Shown here: positions 18,425 to 26,880 of the stretch, in pieces | Layout of the letters: each line of letters begins with the position of its first letter | Position numbering within the stretch: position 1 is the stretch's first letter | Assembly (NCBI RefSeq): GCF_001263175.1 | Contig: NZ_CP012332.1 | Span: 676,001 to 740,000, forward strand | Source of the DNA: Vulgatibacter incomptus | GTDB lineage: Bacteria; Myxococcota; Myxococcia; Myxococcales; Vulgatibacteraceae | DNA length: 64,000 nucleotides | Direction of reading: 5' to 3' | Position numbers and translations under genes: made by a program | Notes under the pieces: model-generated | The model's database searches: none | Seen by the model: only the letters and a program-made list of their open reading frames with translations | Told to the model about the DNA's origin: nothing

Positions 18425-19527
18425 TCCCGAGGCCCGAGGAAGGCATCGAGGGCCTCGAGGTGGCTGCTCAGGAAAGCGCTGGTGGCTCGTGCGTTGGTCC
18501 GTTCGAACCAGAGGTAGTCGCGGTAGCGTCGTATGGCGGAGCTCTCCATCACTTCCACCGCACGCGCTTGCTGATCGAGGTCTGCCAGGAGCGTCAGGGT
18601 CTGGGCGTGCCGGAATCGCTCGTCCCTCCGAACCGCCTGCAGCGTCGCCACGAGTTCAGAGATCCGCTCGTCCGCTCCCATCACGTCCTCTCCGAGCCAT
18701 CGGCTGCGTCCCTCACGAGCCTGGCGGTTGCCCTCCCCTTGCCAGATGGATCCGAGATTGAAGGACACGGAGAGGAGGGCGAAGACGGGAATCTTCTGCT
18801 CCACCGTGAAGATCTTGTCCCAACCGGCCCGGACGGTGAGTCCCCAGGCCTCTGCCCTTCGAAGCGATCCGGAGATCCGCTCGACCTCGTCGTCGGCTTC
18901 CCGGTACGCCTCGAGAATCGCGGGGAGCGAATCGCCTCGGGTCTTGGGGAGCCTGGAGACCCGAAGGATATCGACCTGGGTCTCGCTCAACGACGAGAGC
19001 AGCGAGTCGACCCGGGACCGGACCGCATTGAGCTCCTCGATCGTGGACCGCCCGGAGGCGACCTCCTCGGCCACTTTCGCGAGGATCGCCTCGGCCTGCG
19101 GGACCGCCTGGGCGAGCACCTCCTCCCTCGCGCGCAGCGCGGCGGCCGACCCGAGGTCTGCACCTGCTCGCAAAAGCGCCTGGAGATCGGAGAGCGCGAG
19201 GTACCTTCGACACTCCGCCTCCGCCTTCCTTCGGAGGGCCATCCCCTGGTAGAGGTGCACGCCGTCGTACTCGGCCCCGAGCGTGATCCGGAGGACCGGC
19301 TCGCCGACCGGGATCCCCTGCGTGACAGTGCCGGAGTTGATCGCTCCAACGGAGCCGATGAGCGCGGGCGCAACCAGGATGGCCGACTCGGCCTTTGCGA
19401 CCCCGCGAACGAACTCGCAATACCCCTCGGACGAAGCAACGCCGTCAGAGGCGTGGGGGTCGGAGGGTCCCGCGCCCGCCGCGACGAGGGGAATGGCGAC
19501 GAACAGACCGAGGATTCCAGCGCGCAT
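18421..19527 (-). CDS. TolC-like outer-membrane efflux protein
   Basis: 368 residues from the ATG at 19527, preceded by a G-rich ribosome-binding site; it carries a signal (MRAGILGLFVAIPLVAAGAG). The sequence is dominated by long amphipathic helices (ARAREEVLAQAVPQAEAILA-type heptads, EVASGRSTIEELNAVRSRVD) with strand segments such as PVFALLSVSFNLGSIWQGEG, where TolC proteins have transmembrane strands. It is somewhat shorter than typical TolC proteins. Its neighbours are an HlyD-like adaptor (13 bases upstream) and, with ATGA overlap, a secreted protein. Export of the polymer made by the upstream GT2 is the likely job. Confidence 0.75.
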   Translation of the reverse strand: MRAGILGLFVAIPLVAAGAGPSDPHASDGVASSEGYCEFVRGVAKAESAILVAPALIGSVGAINSGTVTQGIPVGEPVLRITLGAEYDGVHLYQGMALRRKAEAECRRYLALSDLQALLRAGADLGSAAALRAREEVLAQAVPQAEAILAKVAEEVASGRSTIEELNAVRSRVDSLLSSLSETQVDILRVSRLPKTRGDSLPAILEAYREADDEVERISGSLRRAEAWGLTVRAGWDKIFTVEQKIPVFALLSVSFNLGSIWQGEGNRQAREGRSRWLGEDVMGADERISELVATLQAVRRDERFRHAQTLTLLADLDQQARAVEVMESSAIRRYRDYLWFERTNARATSAFLSSHLEALDAFLGPRE

Positions 19528-19540
19528 CGCGGGCCCCCTT

Positions 19541-20692
19541 TTACAAGAACAGGGGACGACCCTTGGCGTGAAGGAGCTGCTCTTTCGCCCAATGGGGGTC
19601 ATCGAGAGTCAGCTCGACCATCACACCGCGCAGGGTGTCGGCACGGACAGGATGTTTCATCGTGACTTCACCATCGAGGATCGCAGTCACATGCCCCACC
19701 TTCCGGCACCAGAAGAGCTTGAACCTGCACCCGTAGACCGCGGCCCCGGCGCTGACGCTGTCGAGGTTCTCGTAGGGCACGAACGCGACGTTCAGGTTGC
19801 CCTCGATCGCCTTGAGGTAGGGCGAGGTCCGAATCGCTTCGAGGAGTCGGTCATACCTGGTGACCGATCGGGCGAGCGCCTCGAGGCGCCCGATCGTCAC
19901 CGCGCGGACCCCCTCTGCGCGAGCGAGCTCGAGGGCCGAGCGGGTTGCTTCCCGCTCGAGCTGGAGCATCCCGACGCTCCCGGGGCCGACGGAGGCTGTC
20001 TTCTTCCAGACCACGGTCTCAGCGGAGCCTCGATGGCCAAGAACGTTCGAGTCCGATCGCTCGCCGATGGACCTCATGGCCTGGGTCTCACGCGAGAGGA
20101 GTTCGATCCGCCGGTTGATACCGATGTTCCGCTCCTGGAACTCGAGGCTGCTCATCGACATCTGGGCCAGCTGCTGGTTCATCCGCAGATAGGTCTCCCG
20201 ATCGACCAGCTTCGCGCTCGAGAGCTGCTCGGCTTGTACCCTTTCGATCCCGGAGAACGCCTGGTTGGAGAGGGCAAACTCCCGGCTCGCCGCGTCGTAA
20301 TGGCTGCGAAGCGCGGCGAGCTTGCGCATCTCGTCGGTCCAGGCGGCTCGATCGTTCTCGACCGCGATCCTGAGCTTCTCCTGGAAAGACGCCTCTACGA
20401 TGATGATTCGATCCGCATCTGCCAGGAGTGACTCGAGTTCGCTCGCCTCCGCGACGAGCTTGTCGCGCGCCGCGGACTGCTGCGCCACCTGGGCGTTGAG
20501 GGTCAGGATCCGCTCGTCGCTTGGCGATACGATGGTGGGCGCGAGCCAGCTCGAGTTCACCAGAAAGAAAGCCTGCACGCCGAGGTACGAGAGCAGCCCA
20601 CCGAGGATGACGGCCAGGATGACGAACCCAGACAACTTGTATGCGTTGACCACGAGGGAGTTGAGAGAATTGGTTATCCGATGCCCGTTCAT
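19541..20692 (-). CDS. HlyD-like membrane-fusion (adaptor) protein
   Basis: 383 residues. A single transmembrane helix near residues 22-45 (GFVILAVILGGLLSYLGVQA) is followed by a long coiled coil (about 60-220), where LVAEASELESLLADADRIII and QLAQMSMSSLEFQERNIGIN carry the heptads. A C-terminal beta-barrel segment carries CRFKLFWC, a possible disulfide pair. This is the architecture of periplasmic adaptor subunits, but without a PilZ domain as in Alg44. The start overlaps the GT2 stop by four bases (ATGA) and has a GGAGGAG site. It should bridge the inner-membrane synthase and the TolC-like protein. Confidence 0.75.
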   Translation of the reverse strand: MNGHRITNSLNSLVVNAYKLSGFVILAVILGGLLSYLGVQAFFLVNSSWLAPTIVSPSDERILTLNAQVAQQSAARDKLVAEASELESLLADADRIIIVEASFQEKLRIAVENDRAAWTDEMRKLAALRSHYDAASREFALSNQAFSGIERVQAEQLSSAKLVDRETYLRMNQQLAQMSMSSLEFQERNIGINRRIELLSRETQAMRSIGERSDSNVLGHRGSAETVVWKKTASVGPGSVGMLQLEREATRSALELARAEGVRAVTIGRLEALARSVTRYDRLLEAIRTSPYLKAIEGNLNVAFVPYENLDSVSAGAAVYGCRFKLFWCRKVGHVTAILDGEVTMKHPVRADTLRGVMVELTLDDPHWAKEQLLHAKGRPLFL

Positions 20693-21936
20693 GTCTCCTC
20701 CGGCTCTGCGATGGCTCCGGCTTCTGGTGTCGAAACCCGATCGCCCCCGCTCGCCCCGGCGGCGCTTCCGCGCGTCTCCCAGCTCCCCGAATCAAGGGTG
20801 AAGAGTGCGAGCGGAGTGAACAAAATGTATGTGACGGGCAGCACCAGGACGATCGGCAGGAAGGAGACGGCCGAGACACGCTGCTCCGGCGGTATCCCCC
20901 TCATCTTGAACGCATAGACGAGGCCCAACACCGCGGCGAACGAGAGGTGGGCCGTCATCATCTCCCAGAGGTTGCCATTCAGCAGCATGTTGAAGACTGC
21001 GACGGGATAGGCGACCGCCAGCGCGAAGAGGGAGAGGAGGTGGAAGGCGATGACGGGATGGAGCCTCCACACATGCGACAAGGCGGAGATCATGTCCACG
21101 AGGTTCGAGCGCCTCCAGCGAAGCTGTTGCGAGAAGTAGGCTTGGAGCTTCGCGGGAGCGGCCGTGTGACAGATAGCCAGAGGCGTGAAGACCGTCTTGT
21201 AACCGGCCTTGACGATCTGGCGGGTCAGGAAGCGATCCTCGCCGTAGAGGATCGGCACGCCGAGGACCCTGCGCGCCTCGAGGATCGACTCGAGCTCGAG
21301 CAGCACCGCACGCCGATACGCCGTCAGGCAGCCAGAGAGACACATCACCGAGCGGAACGAGCGCTCGAGATCCTTGAGCCACTCCTGCGAGAAATAGAAC
21401 TTCACCTCGATCATCCGGGTCAGCCAGCTCGCCTGGCAACCCCTTACGAAGGTGCGCCCTCCGACTGCGGCGATGTCGGGGTCGACGAAGCGCGCGACGA
21501 GGTGGCGCAGCGCCTTGCGATCCACGGTGACGTCGGAGTCCACGGAGACGACAATCTCCGCCGAGGTCTGCCGGACGGCCCGGATGAGCCCCCTGCGCTT
21601 GCCGACGTTCTTCGTATTTCGAAGGACCGTCACGTTCCGACGTCCTTCCGCCGCCTTGCAAGCCCACGCGAAGCTGTCGTCGCTGGAGCAATCGTCCACG
21701 ACCACGACCTCCAGTTTTTGTGGCGGGTAGTCCTGCTCCAAGAGGCTCAGGATCGTCCTGTAGATCCCCTCTCCTTCGTTGAAGAGCGGGATCACGAACG
21801 CGACGGTCGGCTCCAGGAGCTCGTCGGTCCGATCGAAGCGCCCTCGGAGGGACAGCTTGAAGAACCACCCCAGCACGTAGCGGTTCATGATCACGACCAG
21901 GATCAGAAGCTGAATGGGAAAAAGCTCCACCGCCAC
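20689..21936 (-). CDS. Processive family-2 glycosyltransferase (HAS/CslA type)
   Basis: 415 residues, GTG start with AGGGG upstream. One N-terminal membrane helix precedes a GT2 domain with VVVVDDCSSDD (Asp81/82), SVDSDVTVD (Asp133, Asp135), GEDRFLTRQ (Asp234) and the processivity motif QQLRWRRSN (Gln270 to Trp274). Three or four C-terminal helices would form the translocation channel. This matches the D,D,D,QxxRW signature of hyaluronan, chitin and cellulose-like synthases. No PilZ domain is attached, so direct c-di-GMP control is not visible. It heads the operon and is divergent from the copper radical oxidase gene. The sugar used cannot be told. Confidence 0.9.
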   Translation of the reverse strand: MAVELFPIQLLILVVIMNRYVLGWFFKLSLRGRFDRTDELLEPTVAFVIPLFNEGEGIYRTILSLLEQDYPPQKLEVVVVDDCSSDDSFAWACKAAEGRRNVTVLRNTKNVGKRRGLIRAVRQTSAEIVVSVDSDVTVDRKALRHLVARFVDPDIAAVGGRTFVRGCQASWLTRMIEVKFYFSQEWLKDLERSFRSVMCLSGCLTAYRRAVLLELESILEARRVLGVPILYGEDRFLTRQIVKAGYKTVFTPLAICHTAAPAKLQAYFSQQLRWRRSNLVDMISALSHVWRLHPVIAFHLLSLFALAVAYPVAVFNMLLNGNLWEMMTAHLSFAAVLGLVYAFKMRGIPPEQRVSAVSFLPIVLVLPVTYILFTPLALFTLDSGSWETRGSAAGASGGDRVSTPEAGAIAEPEET

Positions 21937-22235
21937 CTACCCCTGCACCCGCCGCCGCGCTCATCCGAAAACCGTTTCAGAGGTCGGGCCCGTGCGCCTG
22001 GCCGCGCCGTGCGAGACCGCTCGCCAGCCAGCCGGAAACTAGTCATGGGGCGGTGGCAGCAGGTCGTCCGGAAGGAGCGACCTGAGGGGTTCCCTGCCGG
22101 ACGAGACCCATCGGGCCCCGACTACACTGGCCGGGGGACGTTGCCGGCGCTTCGTCGGCTGCCCTAGGTTCGGCTCGCCGACGTGCGATGGCTGGGAGCG
22201 ATGGACGTCGGTCCATTGCCGAGGAGGGAGGGCCG
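21937..22235. promoter_or_regulatory. Divergent control region between GT2 operon and copper radical oxidase
   Basis: 299 bases containing the promoters of both sides. A perfect 7-bp inverted repeat, CAGGTCG (22060-22066) and CGACCTG (22078-22084), lies near the middle, with GTCCGG and CCGGAC arms overlapping and flanking it. No clear -35/-10 pair was found. A shared operator controlling synthase and oxidase together is an attractive but unproven reading. Confidence 0.45.
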
Positions 22236-24572
22236 ATGGCCGGGCGGAGGATGCGTTGGGGCGAGTTGGCGCCTCGCGTTGCTTGTCTGCTGTCGATCGC
22301 GGGGCTGGTGACGGCACTGGGATGCAGCGGCTCCAGGACCGGTGCCGTGGACGATCCGTCTGGCAACCTGGACTCTGGGGTCGAAGACCCGGCAGTGGTC
22401 GGCGAATGGTCACCGCTGCAGCTCTGGCCCATCGGGCCGACCCACACGAGCGTCGTGCCTTCGGGCGACGTCATGTTCTTCGGGGAGTTCTCCTTCGGAG
22501 ACAACCATTACATGTGGAATCCGGACACGGGGCGGTTCACCGAGCTGCAGTACGCCGGATACAACATCTTCTGTGCGGGCCATTCGTTCCTGGCGGACGG
22601 CAGGCTCCTCGTCACGGGTGGTCACGTCGCATCGCACGTGGGGTTCAAGAACACGATTATCTTCGATCCGGAGTCGCAGACCTGGACCCGGACTCCGGAG
22701 ATGAACGATCCGCGCTGGTATCCCACCAACACCACGTTGTCCAACGGCGACGTGCTCGTGATCTCGGGCGAGACGACGGCGGCCGGAGTCATGGCGGAGA
22801 CGCCGCAGGTCTATGAAGTCGCGACCGACAGTTGGCGCGATCTCACAGGAGCCAGGGTCAAGCTCCCCTATTATCCACGCCAGTTCCTGGCCCCGAACGG
22901 GATGGTGTTCATCGCGGGCCCACAGCCCTGGAGCTATTACCTCGACACGGGCGGCACCGGATCGATGACGAGGGTCGCGCAGCCCAACGTGTCGGGAAGG
23001 ACCTACGGTCCGGCTGTGATGTACGACGTGGGCAAGATCCTGATGGTTGGCGGAAATCAGCCTCCCACCGCGGCCGCCGAGGTGATCGATCTGAACGTTT
23101 CCAGCCCGAGATGGAGGGCAGTGGCCTCGATGGGCACGCCCCGGCGCCAGCACAATGCGACGGTCCTGCCTGATGGGACGGTCCTCGTCACCGGAGGCAG
23201 CTACGGCAACTCCTTCGACGACAAGACCTCACCGGTCTTCACGACCGAACTCTGGAATCCGGTCACCGAGCGGTGGACCACCTTGGCGAACGTGGGGATC
23301 TACCGTGGGTACCACTCGACGGCCGTCCTGCTGCGAGACGGCCGGGTCCTGGTCGGCGGGAGCCGAAACGACAACACGGCCCAGATCTACTCGCCACCCT
23401 ACCTCTTCAAGGGGCCGCGTCCGACGATCGCCTCGGTCGAGACGGACGTGGAGGCCAACTCGCAGCTCTCGATCCAGACCCCGGACGCTGCGAGCATCCG
23501 GCGGGTGGCGTTGATCCGCCTGGGATCGGTGACCCACGCTTTCGATCAGAACGCCCGCTACGTGCCGCTTTCCTTCGCCGCCAACCCGGGCGGGATCGTC
23601 GCGGACGTGCCGAACTACAACGTCACGCCTCCCGGCCACTACATGCTCTTCCTGGTGAACGACCAGGGCGTGCCTTCGGTGGCGACGACGGTGAGGGTCG
23701 GTCCACCGGCCCTCGCGCCGCAGAGGATCAGGTTGCTGACCCCGGAATCGGGCGAGAGCCTCACGCCAGGAGCGGCCTACCGGGTCACTTGGACAGCCCC
23801 TTCGACGACACCAAGGGTGAACCTCGATTATTCGACCGATGTCGGAGCGACCTGGACGAAGCTGATCCACTCCATCGTCAACCGTGGGTACTACGACTGG
23901 ACCGTTCCGAGCACGCCCGCCTCCGCCATGCTGCTGAGGCTCTCTGACTCCGCCAATCCGGCTCTGTTCGGGGTCAGTCCGGGGCCGTTCGCCATCGGTG
24001 GGCCGGTGGCCCGGATGTTCTTCACGGCGCCCACCGTCGGTACGACGATCCCCGGGGGCACCGATTTCTCATTCGCGTGGACGTCGCCCCCTGGAGTCCC
24101 GAGGGTGAACTACGACTATTCCATCGACCATGGCGCGATCTGGAGGAAGATTTCGTACAACAACGTGAACCGGAGCACCTACACCTGGAGGGTTCCGGAC
24201 ATGAACGTCGACGGCGTGCTGATGCGGGTGAGCTCGACGAACGAACCGTCGATTTTCGGGGAGAGCCCGGCGTTCAGGGTCACGGGCGGACCCTTCGCAG
24301 TCGGAACGCCCGCCGCAGGTGTGACGCTGACCGCGGGATCGTCGTACGACATCACCTGGACTGCCCCCGGCTCGATCCCTCGGGTCGACCTGAAGTACTC
24401 CGCCGACGCGGGAGGGATCTGGAAGACGATCTCGGGGAAGATCGTCAACTCGGGACGGTTCACCTGGACGGTCTTCAACCTCGACTCGGCCACGGTTCAG
24501 GTGAAGGTGGTCGACTCGGCCGACGAGACGCAATTCGCTGTATCGGGGATGTTCACAGTCCGGAGGCCCTGA
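22236..24572 (+). CDS. Galactose/glyoxal oxidase-type copper radical oxidase, lipoprotein
   Basis: 778 residues from the ATG at 22236, with GGAGG upstream and a lipobox ending at Cys30 (VTALGC). A Kelch-type seven-bladed propeller carries the galactose-oxidase active site: Cys113 in FCAGHSFLADG and Tyr162 in PRWYPTNTTL (the thioether-linked pair), Tyr359-His360 in GYHSTAVLLRDGRV, and His434 in SVTHAFDQNARYVPL. A DUF1929-type beta sandwich follows, then three repeats of about 93 residues (RVTWTAPSTTPRVNLDYSTD, FAWTSPPGVPRVNYDYSIDH, ITWTAPGSIPRVDLKYSADA) resembling glycan-binding modules. Such enzymes oxidise alcohols or aldehydes and make peroxide. FbfB of Stigmatella is a myxobacterial relative. 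It is divergent from a glycan synthase operon, so the polymer may be its substrate. Confidence 0.92.
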   Translation: MAGRRMRWGELAPRVACLLSIAGLVTALGCSGSRTGAVDDPSGNLDSGVEDPAVVGEWSPLQLWPIGPTHTSVVPSGDVMFFGEFSFGDNHYMWNPDTGRFTELQYAGYNIFCAGHSFLADGRLLVTGGHVASHVGFKNTIIFDPESQTWTRTPEMNDPRWYPTNTTLSNGDVLVISGETTAAGVMAETPQVYEVATDSWRDLTGARVKLPYYPRQFLAPNGMVFIAGPQPWSYYLDTGGTGSMTRVAQPNVSGRTYGPAVMYDVGKILMVGGNQPPTAAAEVIDLNVSSPRWRAVASMGTPRRQHNATVLPDGTVLVTGGSYGNSFDDKTSPVFTTELWNPVTERWTTLANVGIYRGYHSTAVLLRDGRVLVGGSRNDNTAQIYSPPYLFKGPRPTIASVETDVEANSQLSIQTPDAASIRRVALIRLGSVTHAFDQNARYVPLSFAANPGGIVADVPNYNVTPPGHYMLFLVNDQGVPSVATTVRVGPPALAPQRIRLLTPESGESLTPGAAYRVTWTAPSTTPRVNLDYSTDVGATWTKLIHSIVNRGYYDWTVPSTPASAMLLRLSDSANPALFGVSPGPFAIGGPVARMFFTAPTVGTTIPGGTDFSFAWTSPPGVPRVNYDYSIDHGAIWRKISYNNVNRSTYTWRVPDMNVDGVLMRVSSTNEPSIFGESPAFRVTGGPFAVGTPAAGVTLTAGSSYDITWTAPGSIPRVDLKYSADAGGIWKTISGKIVNSGRFTWTVFNLDSATVQVKVVDSADETQFAVSGMFTVRRP

Positions 24573-24737
24573 GCGGGGCTTGGCCTCGTCGGCGAGGAGC
24601 ACACGAAGGCGACGCAGCCCTGCGGCGACCGTCCCGGCCTGCGGGCGAGCCTTTCACTGCCCGCGGAATCTTGCCGGCCCGCGACGAAGATGGGACCATG
24701 CGCCCGAAGCGCCGGGTCCGACGCGGAGGGGACGCGG

Positions 24738-25904
24738 GTGATCGTTACCTGCACGAAATGCAAGAGCCGCTACCGCTTTCCCGCGGACAAGGTGTCGAAG
24801 GCGGGCGTGCGCGCCCGATGCTCCCGCTGCTCCGCGGTGGTCGTGGTGCTGCCCGATGGCCGGACGGAGGCCGATCCTTCGCCGGCCCTCGCGAAGCACG
24901 CCGCGCCGGCCGGGCCCGTGCACCAGCCTCCACCGCCTCCGCCGCCTCCGCCGCCCCTGCCGTCGCAGACGGAGCTCCCGCCTGAGATCCCCGGCGAGGT
25001 CGCCGGGCCCTGGATGGATGCCGGCCTTCCCGAGCCGGCCCCTCAGCGCGCCGGGTCCTGGCGCGAGATCGAGCTGGACGCCGGCGATCCCGAGCCGGCT
25101 CCCGCGTTCGGCGGGTCCTGGAGCGAGGTCGAGATGGCCGCGGGCCTCCCAGTACCTGCCGTGCCGGCGCCCGACGTTGCGCCGGAAGAGGATCCCTTCT
25201 CCCTCCTGGCGACCGGTCCGGAGGAGTCGCCCTGGGAGGGCTTCAGCTTCGAGGAGGCTCCACGCAGTCCGGCGGCTCCCGAGCCGGCAGTGGTGCCGGA
25301 AGAGGCTCCGTTCGCTTCGATGCCGCCCATCGCGGCAGCGCCGCCGCCGTCCGCCACGATTCGACGTCCATCGGACGCCGCCGCCAAGAGGGAACCCAGG
25401 CGCCACGAGGCCAAGGCGTGGGGCTGGCTCCAGGCCATCGCCTTCGCCGGGCTCCTCGCGCTGGCCGTCGTAGCAGGGCTCGGCATCCTTTCGCCGGGCC
25501 TCGGCGTCGACGCGGGCCACGACCCGGTGGAAGTCGTCGCCGATTCGCTCGCGATGGGCCTCTATCCGTCCGCCAGCGCCGATGGGGCGAATCGGGTCTA
25601 CGTCGTCGGCCTCGTCCGCTTCGACGGCGAGAGGCCCGCGGGGAAGCGGGTCCACGTGGAAGCCGAGCTGCGCGATCGGGCAGGGCGGACGTTCGCGAAA
25701 GCGGAGGGCTGGGCGGGCGGCGCCGCAGAACAGAACGCCGAGGCGGGCGATCCCGCCCCTGCGCTCCTCGAGAGCCTGCCGAACGGCGACGATCGCTTCG
25801 TCGTGGTCTTCCCGACCTCGAGCGTGCCGTCAGGCCCCATCAGGGCCCGGGCCGTCGCCACCCTCGTCGACGCCGCCGAGCTGCCGCGCGTCGGCGACCT
25901 CTAG
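24738..25904 (+). CDS. MJ0042-type zinc-ribbon membrane protein
   Basis: 388 residues from a GTG at 24738 with GGAGGGG upstream. The N-terminus IVTCTKCKSRYRFPADKV with a second CSRC pair forms the MJ0042 zinc ribbon (four Cys). A long Pro/Ala/Glu-rich linker follows, with a repeated WREIELDAGDPEPAP / WSEVEMAAGLPVPA unit. One transmembrane helix (LQAIAFAGLLALAVVAGLG, about residue 235) leads to an extracytoplasmic domain of about 140 residues like DUF3426. Proteins of this layout are common in deltaproteobacteria and have no known function. Confidence 0.8.
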   Translation: MIVTCTKCKSRYRFPADKVSKAGVRARCSRCSAVVVVLPDGRTEADPSPALAKHAAPAGPVHQPPPPPPPPPPLPSQTELPPEIPGEVAGPWMDAGLPEPAPQRAGSWREIELDAGDPEPAPAFGGSWSEVEMAAGLPVPAVPAPDVAPEEDPFSLLATGPEESPWEGFSFEEAPRSPAAPEPAVVPEEAPFASMPPIAAAPPPSATIRRPSDAAAKREPRRHEAKAWGWLQAIAFAGLLALAVVAGLGILSPGLGVDAGHDPVEVVADSLAMGLYPSASADGANRVYVVGLVRFDGERPAGKRVHVEAELRDRAGRTFAKAEGWAGGAAEQNAEAGDPAPALLESLPNGDDRFVVVFPTSSVPSGPIRARAVATLVDAAELPRVGDL

Positions 25905-25916
25905 CGGCAATCCCGC

Positions 25917-26069
25917 TCAACCTTCGCGGCGATCGTCCTTCCGGGGCGACCGGCTCCGCGACAGGCGCACCCCGATCGCTTCGCCGAGCGCCGGTACCTT
26001 GACGGCTCCGAAGATCAGGAAGACCACGAAACCGATGATGAGCAGCTCACCGAGATTGGGAAGCACCAT
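25917..26069 (-). CDS. tatA: Small TatA/E-like protein
   Basis: 50 residues with AGGAG upstream of the ATG at 26069. The sequence NLGELLIIGFVVFLIFGAVK followed by VPALGEAIG has the TatA layout: a short N-terminal membrane helix, the Phe-Gly hinge, then an amphipathic helix with K.P.LG..IG, ending in a basic tail. TatA/E oligomers form the pore of the twin-arginine translocase. No tatB or tatC lies nearby. The tail is shorter than in usual TatA (about 60-90 residues), so it may be a TatE-like accessory copy. It converges with the zinc-ribbon gene. Confidence 0.75.
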   Translation of the reverse strand: MVLPNLGELLIIGFVVFLIFGAVKVPALGEAIGVRLSRSRSPRKDDRREG

Positions 26070-26127
26070 GGGAACGTCTCCTGGATCGCGACTCTACCAC
26101 GAACGGTTCCACCGCACCGATCGCCCC

Positions 26128-26880
26128 ATGATCTACGCCCACCGGGGCGCGAGCGCGATGCAGCCGGAGAACACCTGCGCCGCCTTTGCCCTCGCTTCCC
26201 GTCAGGGCGCCGACGGGATCGAGTGCGACGTGATGCGTGCCCGAACCGGCGAGCTCGTGGTCTGCCACGACGAGCGCCTCGATCGCCTGGCAGGCCTTTC
26301 CGCCGAGGTGCGCGATCTCTCCCTGGAGGAGCTCAGGCAGGTGAAGGTGCTGGCAGACCGCTTCGCCGGAACGGCGGAGACGGTGCCGACCCTCGAGGAG
26401 GCGGTCGGGTCGGCGGGCCCGGACCTCGTCTGGAACGTGGAGCTCAAGGTCGACCGGGACGAGGAGGCGGAGCCCCTCGCCCGAGCGGCGGTGAGGGAGC
26501 TCGAGCGCCTCCCGCTCGCCGGTCGAGTGATCGTGAGCTCCTTCCACCCCCTCGCCCTCCTCACGGTTCGCAAGGAGGCGCCGAGCCTGCCCACCGCGTA
26601 CCTGTGGGAAGGCCGGGGCGCGGTCTGGCATGCGCTCTGGGGCAAGCTCTGCGGATCGGCCGCCCTCCACCCCGAGGCCTCGCTGGTGACGGAGCCTCGG
26701 ATGCGAGCGTGGCATGGCTCGGGCAAGCTCGTGAACGTCTGGACCGTCGACGATCCGGACGAGCTGCGGCGCCTGTCGAGCCTCGGCGTCGACGGCGTGA
26801 TCACGAATCGGCCCGACGTCGCGCTCGAGGTCCTTAGAGGAGGCGGATCGGCGCGAAGCGGGCGGCGTCGCAGGACGTGA
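26128..26880 (+). CDS. Glycerophosphodiester phosphodiesterase family protein
   Basis: 250 residues. MIYAHRGASAMQPENTCAAF carries the HRG and PENT catalytic motifs; GIECDVMRARTGELVVCHDE supplies the metal-binding E.D and catalytic HD. VNVWTVDDPDELRRL and GVDGVITNRPD close the TIM barrel. GDPDs release glycerol-3-phosphate from phospholipid head groups. No signal is seen, so it is probably cytoplasmic. The start at 26128 gives the canonical N-terminus; an in-frame ATG at 26068 is possible. Its last 15 codons overlap the convergent phosphoesterase gene by 47 bases. A second GDPD is at 46828. Confidence 0.9.
   Translation: MIYAHRGASAMQPENTCAAFALASRQGADGIECDVMRARTGELVVCHDERLDRLAGLSAEVRDLSLEELRQVKVLADRFAGTAETVPTLEEAVGSAGPDLVWNVELKVDRDEEAEPLARAAVRELERLPLAGRVIVSSFHPLALLTVRKEAPSLPTAYLWEGRGAVWHALWGKLCGSAALHPEASLVTEPRMRAWHGSGKLVNVWTVDDPDELRRLSSLGVDGVITNRPDVALEVLRGGGSARSGRRRRT

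Noticed and set aside
26068-26127. Upstream ATG for the GDPD gene
   Set aside because: It would add 20 residues before the conserved HRG strand and overlap the tatA-like start; not excluded, but less likely.
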